From Gammaproteobacteria bacterium (GTDB taxonomy: Bacteria; Pseudomonadota; Gammaproteobacteria; Thiohalobacterales; Thiohalobacteraceae): a stretch of DNA of 64,000 bases. The translations under genes were made by a program, and so were the position numbers. The notes beneath the pieces are model-generated. The model was not told the DNA's origin. It was given only the letters and a program-made list of their open reading frames with translations, and made no database searches. Numbering within the stretch: position 1 is the stretch's first letter; every line of letters begins with the position of its first letter. Where the stretch lies: assembly GCA_018819175.1 (NCBI GenBank), contig JAHJQQ010000034.1, forward strand, positions 1 to 64,000, in the 5' to 3' direction. Positions 35,122 through 43,483 of the stretch are shown piece by piece.

Positions 35122-37140
35122 TTACTCCGGCAGCTTGAAGCCTGCTACGGACCGACGCAGATCGTTCGCCAACTCGGTCAAATTACCAATCGACGCCGCT
35201 GTCTCATTGGTACCCGCGTTGGACTGGGTCGTGATCTCCTGAATAACGTTCATGGTATTGGAAATCTCACCAGCCGCCTTGGACTGTTGGCCAGCGGACG
35301 ACGAGATGTTCTCAATCAGTTCCGCAAGATGCGCAGACACCTTCACGATCTCTTCGAGAGAATCACCGGCATCCTCAGCAAGGCGCGCTCCGTTCACAAC
35401 ACCCGCGGTACTCGACTCCATGGAGATGACCGCTTCATTGGTGTCGGTTTGAATGGTCTTCACCAGCGCTTCAATCTGCTTGGTCGCATTCGATGAACGT
35501 TCAGCAAGACGCTGCACTTCGTCGGCAACCACCGCGAAACCGCGACCTGCTTCACCGGCCATGGCCGCCTGAATGGCTGCATTCAAAGCCAGAATGTTGG
35601 TCTGCTCGGCAATGTCGTTAATCAGCTCAACGATGTCACCGATTTCCTGTGAAGATTCGCCCAGACGTTTAATACGTTTCGATGTTTCCTGGATTTGCTC
35701 GCGAATGGAATCCATACCTTCGATGGTGCGGCGCACAGCCTTACCACCCTTGTTGGCGAATTCCACTGACTTCTGCGCCACTGCCGCGGACTCTTTTGCG
35801 TTCTGCGACACTTCGCCGATGGACACCGCCATTTCATTAACAGCGGTACTCGCTGACGTGATCTCTGCCGCCTGATGCTCACTGGCTTCAGCCAGTTTGA
35901 TGGCGGTCGACCGGGTCTGCTCTGCGGAACTGGACACCTGCTCGGATGTGGTGTTAATGGTCTCGACCACGTCGCGCAAAGCGTCGATAGTAAAGTTAAC
36001 CGAGTCCGAAATGGCGCCGGTGATATCTTCGGTAACCGTGGCATATTGGGTCAGATCGCCGTCAGCCAAGTTACCCATCTCGTCCAGCAGGCGCAAAATA
36101 GCTGCCTGGTTACGTTTATTAACCGATTCAGCCGCTTCACGACGAATGTCAGCATCACGTTTCAAGGCGATACCTAACAACACCAAGAACGCTAAAGCTA
36201 TGCCACCGAACATGTAAGCGATTTCATTCTTGACGAAGCGCTGTTCGGGGCCGCGTGCGTAAGCATTCTGCAAAGCCAGGCTTGATGCGAACAGATCATC
36301 AGACATGCGCGCAGCACTGGATGCCGCCGCCTGCACACCGAGCAATTCCTCGGAGTTATCCAGCATCTCGCCGACATAATCGCTCACTGAACTGAACAGC
36401 ATCGCGATCTCACGCAGTTTTGCCTGGCCTTCCGAGTCTTTAATCGCTTCGATGGTGTCACCACCACGGATCTGTGCTTCCAGAACCTCACCGAACTCGG
36501 TGGTGTCTGCCGCGAATTGTTCCGTTGCAGCAGCGGCATCTTCACCCGCTAGCACCTTGTTCAAATTGTTTACGATGCGTTGAGACAACATCATCTGACG
36601 ACTGGCAATGCGCACCTGTTCCTGACCGGCGCCTTTCTTAACCAGGGTTTCCACCACGGCCTCATAGTGAGTCAGAAGTTGTGGCATGAACTCGTTAATG
36701 ACCGATGCAGTCTCCTTGACCGACAACACCAGCTGCTTGCCATTCAATACTGTGTTAACGGTCTCGCTGAATTCGCCCCACTTGGCATCGGTATCCGCCA
36801 AGGCTTCTTCAGCCTCGCCCTTGGTCGGTGGCAATCCGGTCGCGACGTTTCCGCTGCGTAGATAGCTCTGAGTCTGTCCGAAACGATCGCGGTACTTAAC
36901 AACCTGGTCAAACGCATCGGGATTACCGCTGGATGCTTCCAACGCGTATTTCGCGATACGCTGCGACAGAACTTGCTGCTCGCTTGCATAGCCCGTGTAT
37001 TCTTTGTCAAATCCTGCGAGACGACCCATGTACCAAAACACCAAGAACATGATGCCGATTGACACCAACAATCCGCCGATTAGAAAACCGACGCTCTTGC
37101 TGGCACCTCGTTTGACGGAAGCTTCGTTCGCTGTGCTCAT
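35122..37140 (-). CDS. pilJ: PilJ, type IV pilus methyl-accepting chemoreceptor
   Basis: A 672-residue inner-membrane receptor. A transmembrane helix lies near residues 20-42 (GFLIGGLLVSIGIMFLVFWY), then a periplasmic part with two PilJ-type helical modules (SQRIAKYALEAS and SQRIVNNLNKVLAG), a second helix near 310-330, HAMP and the cytoplasmic signalling hairpin. The hairpin tip EQTNILALNAAIQAA is intact. GRGFAVVADEVQRLAERS follows. The start is the ATG at 37140, after AGGAGA; a GTG one codon earlier is also open. PilI sits upstream as its coupling protein. Confidence 0.95.
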   Translation of the reverse strand: MSTANEASVKRGASKSVGFLIGGLLVSIGIMFLVFWYMGRLAGFDKEYTGYASEQQVLSQRIAKYALEASSGNPDAFDQVVKYRDRFGQTQSYLRSGNVATGLPPTKGEAEEALADTDAKWGEFSETVNTVLNGKQLVLSVKETASVINEFMPQLLTHYEAVVETLVKKGAGQEQVRIASRQMMLSQRIVNNLNKVLAGEDAAAATEQFAADTTEFGEVLEAQIRGGDTIEAIKDSEGQAKLREIAMLFSSVSDYVGEMLDNSEELLGVQAAASSAARMSDDLFASSLALQNAYARGPEQRFVKNEIAYMFGGIALAFLVLLGIALKRDADIRREAAESVNKRNQAAILRLLDEMGNLADGDLTQYATVTEDITGAISDSVNFTIDALRDVVETINTTSEQVSSSAEQTRSTAIKLAEASEHQAAEITSASTAVNEMAVSIGEVSQNAKESAAVAQKSVEFANKGGKAVRRTIEGMDSIREQIQETSKRIKRLGESSQEIGDIVELINDIAEQTNILALNAAIQAAMAGEAGRGFAVVADEVQRLAERSSNATKQIEALVKTIQTDTNEAVISMESSTAGVVNGARLAEDAGDSLEEIVKVSAHLAELIENISSSAGQQSKAAGEISNTMNVIQEITTQSNAGTNETAASIGNLTELANDLRRSVAGFKLPE

Positions 37141-37244
37141 CACTCTGTCTCCTGACCCTTAATTGACTTCCAAAATCATTATGCAAATAGCCGGTCTGAC
37201 TTACCCTGTCACCCAACTCTGTTTACAACCACCAGGCCACCCAT

Positions 37245-37790
37245 TCAGATGGCTGCTTGTAGAAACTGCGGCGTTTCCGCCAGTTGGCGCATGCTGAACA
37301 CGCCCCAGTTGTCGTCACCCACTTGAAATCCGAAGTGCAAAAACGGCGCCAATGCGGGGTCCGCGTTGGGCACTTGGTCTGTACGCTGTTCGGGCATGAA
37401 GTGCTTCAAACCAAGCACTTCATCAACGACCAGCCCGGAAAATACACCCTTGTGGTTTACCACCAGGACACGGCTCTTGCGGTTAGGTACGCAGCTTTGA
37501 CCGTTCAAGTAACCTTGCAGATCCATGATCGGCAGCAGATTACCGCGGACGTTAGCGATGCCTCGCACCCAGTCTTTTGATCCTGGTACCTTGGACATGC
37601 CCGGATAGGTAAGAATTTCGACCACGTGATCAAGCGGCGCGACGAGTCGCAGCCCCCCTAGGCGGAAGCCAATCCCCATCCAATCCTCTTTGATCTCGAT
37701 CTGTAGCGGCAGCTCATGAGCATGCTCGCGGCATAACGCCTCGAGCTTGCGTAACACTTCCATGGGCGCGCTGTTTTTTGGTTGTGACAT
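37245..37790 (-). CDS. pilI: PilI, CheW-like coupling protein
   Basis: A 181-residue CheW-domain protein that should connect PilJ with ChpA. It shows GIGFRLGGLRLVAPLDHVVE, PGSKDWVRGIANVRGNLLPI and SGLVVDEVLGLKHF, which are standard CheW elements. It is followed by pilJ and preceded by pilH on the minus strand, exactly as in Pseudomonas. About 105 bp separate it from pilJ, with no clear signal in between. Confidence 0.92.
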   Translation of the reverse strand: MSQPKNSAPMEVLRKLEALCREHAHELPLQIEIKEDWMGIGFRLGGLRLVAPLDHVVEILTYPGMSKVPGSKDWVRGIANVRGNLLPIMDLQGYLNGQSCVPNRKSRVLVVNHKGVFSGLVVDEVLGLKHFMPEQRTDQVPNADPALAPFLHFGFQVGDDNWGVFSMRQLAETPQFLQAAI

Positions 37791-37830
37791 ATCGCAGATC
37801 TCCCTGGCGGTATCGAATTACTATTCCGCT

Positions 37831-38196
37831 TTAACCGCCGAGTGCGCTCTTGATCTTGACGACCAGATCGCCTTCAACAACCGGCTTGGTGATATAGTCC
37901 TTGGCACCCTGGCGCATACCCCAGACGCGATCAGTTTCCTGATCCTTGGTGGTGCAGATGATCACAGGAATTGCCGCAGTCTCCGCTCCCTTCGTCAACT
38001 GGCGAGTCGCCTGAAAGCCATTCAAGCCAGGCATAACTACATCCATTAACACCAGGTCTGGCTTTTCAGCCTTCGCCACTTCTACGCCTTCCTCGCCACT
38101 GGTAGCGGTCAAGGTTTCATACCCGTTCTTCTCCAGCATGCTTTTGAGTACATGCATTTCGGTCGGGGAATCATCAACAATCAAAATACGAGTCAT
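37831..38196 (-). CDS. pilH: PilH, single-domain response regulator
   Basis: A 121-residue CheY-like receiver. The acidic pocket is D8/D9 (LIVDDSP), the phosphoacceptor is D52 (LVLMDVVMPG), a Thr/Cys region follows (IICTTKD), and the conserved Lys is in DYITKPV. In the known system PilH opposes or tunes PilG in control of the retraction and extension motors. A strong AAGGAGG site precedes the ATG. It is the second gene of the operon. Confidence 0.94.
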   Translation of the reverse strand: MTRILIVDDSPTEMHVLKSMLEKNGYETLTATSGEEGVEVAKAEKPDLVLMDVVMPGLNGFQATRQLTKGAETAAIPVIICTTKDQETDRVWGMRQGAKDYITKPVVEGDLVVKIKSALGG

Positions 38197-38347
38197 AGGT
38201 CGCCTCCTTCAGGCTGACATTGCACTTGGGGTGCAGACAGCACCACGTTATCGCCCGACAATCGGGAAAATTCACGTGTATTACACTTTATCCAAACCGG
38301 CCAACACGGCCTGTCCCTAGATCTATGGTCAATGCAGTCAAAAAACT

Positions 38348-38800
38348 TCAACCGCGTTGCACATGGCGCTTGATCGCGCCCAGCAATTCCTCTTTAGCAA
38401 AGGGCTTGGTCAGATACTGCTCCGAGCCCACGATCCGTCCGCGTGCACGATCAAACAATCCATCCTTCGATGACAGCATGATAACCGGCGTGTTTTTGAA
38501 AGATTGGTTGTGTTTGATCAGGGCACAGGTCTGATAGCCGTCGAGTCGCGGCATCATGATGTCTACAAAGATGATATCAGGGCGGTGGTCGGCGATCTTC
38601 GCCAAGGCCTCAAATCCATCTGTAGCGGTGAACACCTCACAGCCCGCCTTTTTCAACAGCGTCTCGGCGGTACGACGAATGGTCTTGGAGTCGTCAATCA
38701 CCATCACCTTCAGGCCGGCGACTCCGTCATCATTCTGACTCGCTTCCACAGTATCTTCTGCTAGTGGCATATCCGCTTCCGAAGATAAAATATTTTGCAT
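38348..38800 (-). CDS. pilG: PilG, single-domain response regulator with N-terminal extension
   Basis: A 150-residue CheY-like receiver: D36/D37 (VIDDSKT), phosphoacceptor D80 (IIFVDIMMPR) and the Lys in YLTKPFA. In the known system phosphorylated PilG promotes pilus extension and cAMP signalling. About 28 residues of acidic, low-complexity sequence (SSEADMPLAEDTVEASQNDD) precede the receiver. It is the first gene of the pil-chp operon, divergent from gshA. Confidence 0.92.
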   Translation of the reverse strand: MQNILSSEADMPLAEDTVEASQNDDGVAGLKVMVIDDSKTIRRTAETLLKKAGCEVFTATDGFEALAKIADHRPDIIFVDIMMPRLDGYQTCALIKHNQSFKNTPVIMLSSKDGLFDRARGRIVGSEQYLTKPFAKEELLGAIKRHVQRG

Positions 38801-39021
38801 ATCGGCAAGTTATCTCTTACTGTTAGCACAGTCACCAGGTCGATTCCATAACCTCTTATGCGCCAATTTTTTTACGTCTTTAAAGCTCGGGTGATTCCAT
38901 TCCCCGCGCGACTCTTGCCGGCAACCCTCCGGCTGCCAAAGGGTTAGCCTCAACTAACCTATTTACTTTAGTATGGGCAGCAACCCCGTTCCTTCTTAGC
39001 GTCTTACACACAGCAAACTTT
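38801..39021. promoter_or_regulatory. Divergent promoter region between pilG and gshA
   Basis: This 221-bp gap must hold the promoters of both units. Two hairpins are seen: GGTTAG/CTAACC (38942-38959) and GCCGG/CCGGC (38917-38933), which has alternative pairings with its neighbours. A leader RNA is possible on either strand. I could not match it to a known riboswitch. Confidence 0.4.
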
Positions 39022-40347
39022 ATGCCTGCCGAACATTTGCACGCGGTTCCACACCTAACGACTGCACTCACCGGTCCCCTGCAACAGATTGAAACGCTGT
39101 TACTGACCGAGCAAACGCGCATCGAAACCTGGCTGCGCGCCGAATGGCGCAAAACACCCGCGCCTCTCTATACCTCGGTCGACCTGCGCAACGCCGGATT
39201 CAAGCTTTCGCCGGTGGATACCAACCTGTTTCCCGCCGGGTTCAACAATCTCAATCCGGCCTTTTTGCCACTCTGCGTGCTGGCCATGCAGACCAAGATA
39301 GAGCAGTTGTGCGAGACCGCGAGCAATATCCTGCTCATCCCGGAAGACCACAGCCGCAACCTGTTCTACCTGGAAAGCCTGGCTACGCTACGGGATATCA
39401 TCCTCAAAGCCGGCTATCAGGTGCGCATCGGATCTTTACGCCCTGACCTGAAGGGCCCCGAGCAGATCACACTCCCCTCCGGACGCCAGATACAGCTGGA
39501 CCCACTGATCAAACGCGGCCGGCGGGTCGGCGTGGCGGACTATGACGCCTGTCTGGTTATTCTCAACAACGACCTGATCAGCGGCATTCCCGAACAGCTT
39601 CAGGGTATTGAACAGAATATCGTGCCGCCGCCGGGGCTGGGCTGGTCCAGCCGACTCAAGTCCGGCCACTTCAAGCATTTCAATAATGTCGCCACTGAAT
39701 TCGCGAAACTGCTGGGCATCGACCCCTGGCTGATCAATCCGCTGTTCCGCAATTGCGGCGAGCTGGACTTCAAGAAACGCGAGGGTGAGGACTGCCTGGT
39801 GCGCAATGTTGAAGCATTATTGGAAAGCGTGCAGAAGAAATACGATGAATACGGTATCGACAAACCCCCGTTCGTCGTTATCAAGGCCGATGCCGGTACC
39901 TATGGCATGGGCATCATCTCGGTCAGCAGCATCGAAGAGGTGCAGAGCCTCAATCGCAAGCAGCGCAGTAAAATGGCCTCAATGAAAGGCGGCGCCAGTG
40001 TCAGCAAGGTCATATTGCAGGAAGGCGTGTATACTTTCGAAACCTGGGGCGCGCAGGCCGCGGTCGCCGAACCCGTGGTGTACATGATCGACCATTTTGT
40101 CGTGGGCGGTTTCTACCGCGTGCATACCGGTCGCGGCATCAATGAGAATCTGAATGCGCCCGGCATGCATTTCGAGCCGCTGGCCTTTGTCGAATCCTGC
40201 AACACACCCGACCGCACTCGCGAACCCGACGCCGAGCCGAACCGCTTCTATGCCTACGGCGTGCTCGCCCGCCTGGCACTCCTGGCCGCTGCACGCGAAC
40301 TAGCCGAACATAATGACGCGAATGAAGCCCAGGGAGCCTCTGATTAA
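39022..40347 (+). CDS. gshA: Glutamate-cysteine ligase, Acidithiobacillus ferrooxidans type
   Basis: A 441-residue enzyme for the first step of glutathione synthesis. It is unlike E. coli GshA and fits the separate family first seen in Acidithiobacillus ferrooxidans, with YTSVDLRNAGFKLSPVDTN, FPAGFNNLNPAF, LIPEDHSRN, FVVIKADAGTYGMGI and HTGRGINENLNAPG. It is paired with gshB. The last residues (QGASD) and the TAA stop are encoded by the end of a family M repeat that begins at 40331, so the original C-terminus has probably been replaced. Confidence 0.93.
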   Translation: MPAEHLHAVPHLTTALTGPLQQIETLLLTEQTRIETWLRAEWRKTPAPLYTSVDLRNAGFKLSPVDTNLFPAGFNNLNPAFLPLCVLAMQTKIEQLCETASNILLIPEDHSRNLFYLESLATLRDIILKAGYQVRIGSLRPDLKGPEQITLPSGRQIQLDPLIKRGRRVGVADYDACLVILNNDLISGIPEQLQGIEQNIVPPPGLGWSSRLKSGHFKHFNNVATEFAKLLGIDPWLINPLFRNCGELDFKKREGEDCLVRNVEALLESVQKKYDEYGIDKPPFVVIKADAGTYGMGIISVSSIEEVQSLNRKQRSKMASMKGGASVSKVILQEGVYTFETWGAQAAVAEPVVYMIDHFVVGGFYRVHTGRGINENLNAPGMHFEPLAFVESCNTPDRTREPDAEPNRFYAYGVLARLALLAAARELAEHNDANEAQGASD

Positions 40348-40487
40348 TTTGATCCAGCGAGCAGATGCAAGGCGCAGACGGGCGAGGAAACGGAGTTTAC
40401 ACGCAGCCTGCCGCTACCCGGCCCCGTATTTTGAGCTCGTCTGCAACGCGGCAGATGCCGCTTCAGTGAATTAATCAGAGGTTCCCT
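40331..40487. repeat. Complete family M element (copy M2) between gshA and gshB
   Basis: The terminal inverted repeats are AGGGAGCCTCTGATTAAT (40331-40348) and ATTAATCAGAGGTTCCCT (40470-40487), 17 of 18 matching. The interior is itself partly palindromic (CAGATGC...GGCGCAGACG against CGTCTGC...GGCAGATGCCG). No protein is encoded, so it looks like a MITE. It supplies the gshA stop and ends 5 bp before the gshB start. Confidence 0.9.
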
Positions 40488-40492
40488 AGTCT

Positions 40493-41443
40493 ATGATCCG
40501 CCTCGGCATCCTCATGGACCCCATAGCGTCCATCAGTATCAAAAAGGACAGCAGCTTCGCCATGCTGCTGGCCGCGCAGAAACGCGGCTGGGAACTCCTC
40601 TATATGGAACAGTCCGATCTGTTTCTGCGCGACGGTCGTGTATATGCCCATGTGAAGCAGCTGCATGTCATCGATGATCCGCAGCACTGGTACGATCTTG
40701 AAGCGCCACATATCGAGCCGCTGGACCGCATCGACATTCTATTGATGCGCAAAGATCCGCCGCTGAATATGGAGTTCATGTACACCACCTATCTGCTGGA
40801 GCGTGCCGAGGCCGCCGGCACGCTGGTGGTCAACAAGCCAGCGAGCCTGCGTGACTGCAATGAAAAGCTCTACACCGCCTGGTTCACCGACTGTTGCGCG
40901 CCCACCCTGGTATCGCGACAGGCGCGTCAATTCCGGGAATTCCTGACTGAACACGGCGACATTATCCTGAAACCATTGAATGGCATGGGCGGCGCGTCCA
41001 TCTTCCGCGTCCAGGAAAGCGACACCAACACCAGCGTGATTCTGGAAACGCTGACCGACCACGGCCGACGCTTTGCCATGGCGCAACGTTTCATCCCGGA
41101 GATCAGTGCCGGTGACAAACGCATTCTCATGATCGACGGCGAACCCGTGCCCTATGCCCTGGCCCGTATTCCCGCCAAAGGCGAGGCGCGCGGCAATCTC
41201 GCGGCCGGTGGTCGCGGCGAAGGCGTGGAACTGTCCGCGCGTGACCGCTGGATCTGTGAACAGGTCGGTCCGACGCTGCGTGCCAAGGGTTTATATTTCG
41301 TTGGCCTGGATGTGATCGGCGACTATCTCACCGAAATCAATGTCACCAGCCCGACCTGCATCCGCGAACTGGATAAACTCTATAGCCTGGACATCGCAGG
41401 ACAATTGATGGACTGTCTCGCGGCGAAACGTCACGCGCAGTAA
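40493..41443 (+). CDS. gshB: Glutathione synthetase
   Basis: A 316-residue ATP-grasp enzyme that adds glycine to gamma-glutamylcysteine. Visible are GILMDPIASISIKKDSSFAM, LMRKDPPLNMEFMYTTYLLE, ILKPLNGMGGASIFRV, the ADP/Mg site DVIGDYLTEINVTSPT and the RGNLAAGG loop. The start sits 5 bp after the family M repeat, so its original leader has been replaced and no clear ribosome-binding site remains. In Pseudomonas gshB also neighbours pilG and tonB. Confidence 0.96.
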   Translation: MIRLGILMDPIASISIKKDSSFAMLLAAQKRGWELLYMEQSDLFLRDGRVYAHVKQLHVIDDPQHWYDLEAPHIEPLDRIDILLMRKDPPLNMEFMYTTYLLERAEAAGTLVVNKPASLRDCNEKLYTAWFTDCCAPTLVSRQARQFREFLTEHGDIILKPLNGMGGASIFRVQESDTNTSVILETLTDHGRRFAMAQRFIPEISAGDKRILMIDGEPVPYALARIPAKGEARGNLAAGGRGEGVELSARDRWICEQVGPTLRAKGLYFVGLDVIGDYLTEINVTSPTCIRELDKLYSLDIAGQLMDCLAAKRHAQ

Positions 41444-41460
41444 GGAACTGCAACGAGCAG

Positions 41461-42504
41461 ATGCCCCGCTACTTACACTATTTCGCTGTTCTCGTCGTTG
41501 CGTTTCTGATCAGCGCCTGCAGTCGTCCGCAACCAGGCGTACAAGAACAGCAGTTCGTCGCCTTCGGCACGCTGATCAGCGTCACGCTCTATGCTGTTGA
41601 TGAACAGCAGGCGCAACGTGCCTTTCAAGAACTCGAAGCCTATTTCAACCAGCTGCACCACGACTGGCACGCCTGGGAACCGAGTCCGCTGGTCGAACTC
41701 AATCAGGCACTCGCGACGCAAGGCGCAGCCGAAGTGCCCGCAGTGATCCTACCCTTGATTACACCGGCACAGCGGCTGTCGATCGCCAGTGGCGGTTTGT
41801 TCAATCCGGCCATGGGCGGACTGTTCGCGCTGTGGGGATTTCAGAGCGATGATCCGCCACGCACGCCTCCTGCGGATGCGGAGATCAATAGCCTGCTCGC
41901 GCAGCACCCCAGCATGGCGGATCTGCAACTGAACGGCACAACGCTGCGTACCACCAATCCTGCGGTCAAACTCGATTTCGGCGCCTTTGCCAAGGGTTAT
42001 GCCGCGCAACTCGGCTGCAAACGTCTGCAACAGCTCGGCATCGACAATGCTATCGTCGCCGTCGCCGGCGATATCCATGTCATCGGCAACCGCGGAGAAC
42101 GTGCCTGGCGCGTGGGCGTCCGTCATCCGCGCACGCCCGGCATCATCGCCTCCACTGAACTGCATGACGGCGAAAGCATCTCTACTTCGGGAGATTATGA
42201 ACGCTATTTCGATGTCGACAACATCCGTTATCACCACCTGCTCGACCCGCGCACCGGTTATCCCGCACGCGGCGCAATCTCTGTCACGGTCATCAACAAC
42301 GACGGCGCCACCGCCGACGCCAGTGCCTCCGCCCTGTTTATCGCCGGCGTGGAACACTGGGCCGAAGTTGCCAAGGCGATGGGCGTGGACCAGGTTATGT
42401 TGATCGACATCGAGGGTGAGGCGCATCTCACACCGGCCATGGCGGCGCGATTGCGCATTGAGGGAGACCCTGCGCCCGAACTGTACATTCAAGAGTTGCC
42501 CTGA
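41461..42504 (+). CDS. apbE: FAD:protein FMN transferase (ApbE), lipoprotein
   Basis: A 347-residue Mg-dependent enzyme that attaches FMN to Thr/Ser of extracytoplasmic redox proteins. The signal MPRYLHYFAVLVVAFLISAC has a lipobox with Cys20. Family motifs are FGTLISVTLY, KLDFGAFAKGYAAQ, VAGDIHVIGNRGE, SISTSGDYERYF, HHLLDPRTGYPA and ATADASASALF. It overlaps the next gene by ATGA, so a shared role in an envelope electron-transfer chain is likely. No FMN-binding target is coded in the window. Confidence 0.93.
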   Translation: MPRYLHYFAVLVVAFLISACSRPQPGVQEQQFVAFGTLISVTLYAVDEQQAQRAFQELEAYFNQLHHDWHAWEPSPLVELNQALATQGAAEVPAVILPLITPAQRLSIASGGLFNPAMGGLFALWGFQSDDPPRTPPADAEINSLLAQHPSMADLQLNGTTLRTTNPAVKLDFGAFAKGYAAQLGCKRLQQLGIDNAIVAVAGDIHVIGNRGERAWRVGVRHPRTPGIIASTELHDGESISTSGDYERYFDVDNIRYHHLLDPRTGYPARGAISVTVINNDGATADASASALFIAGVEHWAEVAKAMGVDQVMLIDIEGEAHLTPAMAARLRIEGDPAPELYIQELP

Positions 42505-42875
42505 TGAGGGATTGGCTGACCAAGGCCGACATGCTGTTGCTGCTGTTCGTCACGGGGCTGGTGGTTTGGCTGTATGTCGCCATCTGGGGCGCCGACACCG
42601 CCGCACTGGAGGTCGAGATCTGGAGTCGCGGCGAGCGCGTGCAGACGCTGCCGCTGGCGGAAGACCGGCTGCTCAGCGTCGCCGGGGTACTCGGTGACAG
42701 TCATATCGAAATCAAACACGCCGAAGCGCGTTTCGTCGATTCGCCCTGTTCGAACAAACTGTGTGTTTTACATGGCGCGTTGCGGCATGCCGGCGAGACC
42801 ACGGCCTGTCTGCCGAATCAGGTGAGCTTGCGCATTCTCGGCCGCGACCCGCGCTATGACGCGATTAATTTTTAA
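42504..42875 (+). CDS. NusG domain II-type membrane-anchored protein
   Basis: A 123-residue protein with one N-terminal transmembrane helix (about 8-30) and a small extracytoplasmic beta domain of the NusG-II type found next to Gx transporters and ApbE. Cysteines C82 and C87 (PCSNKLCVLHG) and C102 (TACLPNQ) may bind metal or form a disulfide. The ATG overlaps the apbE stop (ATGA). Its job is not known; association with flavinylation-dependent electron transfer is inferred from context. Confidence 0.8.
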   Translation: MRDWLTKADMLLLLFVTGLVVWLYVAIWGADTAALEVEIWSRGERVQTLPLAEDRLLSVAGVLGDSHIEIKHAEARFVDSPCSNKLCVLHGALRHAGETTACLPNQVSLRILGRDPRYDAINF

Positions 42876-42876
42876 A

Positions 42877-42960
42877 CCAGGGACGAGGTGCTAGGTTCTA
42901 GGGCCGAGGAAAACCCGCACATGCCACCCCTCGGCCCTAGAACCTAGCACCTCAGCCCTG
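42877..42960. repeat. Family H palindrome inside the apbE operon
   Basis: The arms are GAGGTGCTAGGTTCTAGGGC (then CGAGG) and CCTCGGCCCTAGAACCTAGC (then ACCTC), nearly perfect over about 30 bp. They show a 7-bp rhythm (GCTAGGT, TCTAGGG, CCGAGGA). It lies directly after the NusG-II gene and ends 16 bp before the next start. Confidence 0.9.
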
Positions 42961-42976
42961 TCCGCAAGGACTAAAA

Positions 42977-43483
42977 ATGGAATTATCGACCACCCGCGAA
43001 GATCACCTGATCGCCTGGCTCACCGCGCTGGCCGTCGCCATTCATTTAATTGAAGCCGCACTGCCCAGCCCATTACCCGGCGTCAAACCCGGTCTGGCGA
43101 ATGTCATCACCATTGTGGTGCTGATGCGTTTCGGTTGGCGTACGGCGGCCTGGGTGAGTTTGCTGCGCGTGCTGGTGAGTGGTTTACTGCTCGGCACCTT
43201 TCTATCGCCGACATTCGCGCTGAGCCTGGGCGGCGCGCTCTGCAGCGTCGCCATCCTCTGGCTGGCGCTGCAGTTGGGACGTGGCGGCTTCGGACCAGTC
43301 GGCTACAGTGTGCTCGCAGCCCTGGCGCATATGACCGGCCAGTTCGGTATCGCCTATACCCTGTTCATACCGCACCCGGGCTTATTGCATTTGCTGCCGG
43401 TGCTGCTGACACTGGCCCTGCTGTTTGGCACCACCAGCGGTATACTGGCCCGCAGCATGCTGAAGGGATTTGATAACGCGTGA
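42977..43483 (+). CDS. Gx transporter family integral membrane protein
   Basis: A 168-residue protein with about five transmembrane helices and the PLPGVKPGLANVITIVVLMR motif of the Gx/HepS-I family, a relative of S-component-like membrane proteins. In Gram-positive bacteria relatives (EetB-like) belong to extracellular electron transfer loci with ApbE. AAGGA precedes the ATG. The stop overlaps the GTG start of tonB, so it is translated in series with the next gene. Confidence 0.82.
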   Translation: MELSTTREDHLIAWLTALAVAIHLIEAALPSPLPGVKPGLANVITIVVLMRFGWRTAAWVSLLRVLVSGLLLGTFLSPTFALSLGGALCSVAILWLALQLGRGGFGPVGYSVLAALAHMTGQFGIAYTLFIPHPGLLHLLPVLLTLALLFGTTSGILARSMLKGFDNA

